From an uncultured Verrucomicrobiales bacterium (GTDB taxonomy: Bacteria > Verrucomicrobiota > Verrucomicrobiia > Verrucomicrobiales > DEV007): a stretch of 6,576 nt of DNA. The notes beneath the pieces are model-generated. The model was given only the letters and a program-made list of their open reading frames with translations. It was not told the DNA's origin and searched no databases. Where the stretch lies: positions 1 to 6,576 of the forward strand of contig CALCSP010000088.1 in the NCBI GenBank assembly GCA_937893785.1. The letters are read 5' to 3'. Of the stretch, positions 5,760-6,576 are shown piece by piece (the first letter of the stretch is position 1; every line of letters begins with the position of its first letter). The position numbers and the translations under genes were made by a program.

Positions 5760-6576
5760 TTATCGAGGGGATACTTTCCGTTTATTTTTCACCGTTTTCA
5801 AAAGGATGAGTAGGGCAGGGGCAAGCATTGACCCGTGATTAAATCCATCTAGTTCGTAAAGCTTGGTGTGGGGATGTTTGGCAATTTTCATCATCCTTTG
5901 CAGGTAGGCATTTTCTTCATAACGCCCCAGTAATTCGAGTTCTCTGTCCCCAGTGATAAGAGTGAGAGGTGGCGCATCTTTGCGCACATGATAGAGTGGG
6001 GCGAAACGGTCAATCGTGGGTCTTGCTTCGGGAATTCCCTGCTCTTCACGCGGGGTGAAGTGCGTTATGGCATGGCCACTAACAGGAATGAGACCGGCAA
6101 TACGGTTGGCATCGATGTTATGCATCCCAAGATACTTCTTATCCAGTCCAATCATACTGGTGAGGTAACCACCTGCGGAATGCCCTGCTACAAATATTTG
6201 ATTCGTATCCCCCCCGTATTTACTGATGTTGCCGAAAGTCCATGCCACCGCTGCAGCGGCATCTTCTATATACGCCGGGCACTTGACCTTTGGAAACAAA
6301 CGGTAGCTGACACTTACCACTGCGACACCTTGCTTCTGTAGGGCAGCAGGAATTCTCTTTTCTCCACCTCGTAGCCCACCTCCATGAAACCAGACCACGG
6401 TGGCAAAACCTTTTTTATGTGCGGGATAGTAAATATCCAACAAGCAGCGTTGCTGCATATAGCTGTCCCATCCTTTCGAGGATTTGCTCCGGTAAGGGAT
6501 ATTTTCAACCAGATGGTAATCGGATTCGGCGGATTCTGATAATCCGATGCAGGGCTGAGTGAAGAGCGTCAACCCA
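5760..6576 (-). CDS. Alpha/beta hydrolase, BD-FAE/esterase-lipase type, probably secreted (N-terminus cut by window edge)
   Basis: Residues are counted from the TTG codon at 6572, which is probably not the start: the frame stays open to the edge, and the first residues (LTLFTQPCIGLSESA) look like the end of a signal peptide. The catalytic parts are complete: oxyanion-hole HGGG (63-66), nucleophile Ser132 in GHSAGG (130-135), acid Asp209 in TGDRE, and His246 in GFNHGS. The order Ser-Asp-His and the strand before HGGG (FATVVWFHGGG) fit bacterial carboxylesterases of the BD-FAE/Aes-like group, which hydrolyse acyl or feruloyl esters, often on polysaccharides, in the periplasm or outside. The substrate is not deducible here. 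The C-terminus (VKNKRKVSPR) is basic. It ends 123 bp before the small membrane protein gene, with a possible terminator between them. Confidence 0.9.
   Translation of the reverse strand, partial: GLTLFTQPCIGLSESAESDYHLVENIPYRSKSSKGWDSYMQQRCLLDIYYPAHKKGFATVVWFHGGGLRGGEKRIPAALQKQGVAVVSVSYRLFPKVKCPAYIEDAAAAVAWTFGNISKYGGDTNQIFVAGHSAGGYLTSMIGLDKKYLGMHNIDANRIAGLIPVSGHAITHFTPREEQGIPEARPTIDRFAPLYHVRKDAPPLTLITGDRELELLGRYEENAYLQRMMKIAKHPHTKLYELDGFNHGSMLAPALLILLKTVKNKRKVSPR

Noticed and set aside
5988..6341. Plus-strand open frame of 117 codons
   Set aside because: It is antisense to the catalytic core of the hydrolase, which has all its motifs; the plus frame shows none.

Overview
The window reads as an ordinary stretch of chromosome from a Gram-negative-type bacterium of moderate GC, in the high 40s percent by hand estimate. 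The sensor kinase's N-terminus and the style of the membrane glycosyltransferase remind me of Verrucomicrobiota (Opitutae-like). That placement is recollection, not a search result, and is tentative. There are no rRNA or tRNA genes, IS elements or CRISPR arrays that I can support.

Layout from left to right: (1) a GT-C / family 39-like membrane glycosyltransferase on the minus strand, its C-terminus cut by the left edge; (2) an NtrC-type sigma54-dependent response regulator, minus; (3) a soluble PAS-containing NtrB-like histidine kinase, minus, 17 bp upstream of the regulator and almost certainly in one operon with it; (4) cutA on the plus strand, whose start codon lies only 14 bp from the kinase start; (5) a XerD-type tyrosine recombinase, minus, convergent with cutA and starting with TTG; (6) 261 bp of AT-rich non-coding DNA; (7) a small, AT-rich three-helix membrane protein of unknown function, minus; (8) a probably secreted alpha/beta hydrolase of the BD-FAE/esterase type, minus, its N-terminus cut by the right edge.

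The functional core is the kinase/regulator pair. All residues needed for phosphotransfer and for sigma54 activation are intact, so it should be a working two-component system. Its target genes cannot be read from the window. I found no convincing -24/-12 promoter, although the glycosyltransferase 75 bp downstream may be co-transcribed. The most unusual features sit at the head of this operon. The kinase and cutA diverge from start codons so close that each promoter must lie inside the other gene. About 75 nt into the kinase gene there is a GC-rich hairpin followed by six T's, which looks like an intrinsic terminator inside the coding sequence. CutA shares the PII-like fold, and PII regulates NtrB in the classical system, so a CutA-kinase link is a testable idea but unproven. 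I do not see a clear, complete novel system here.
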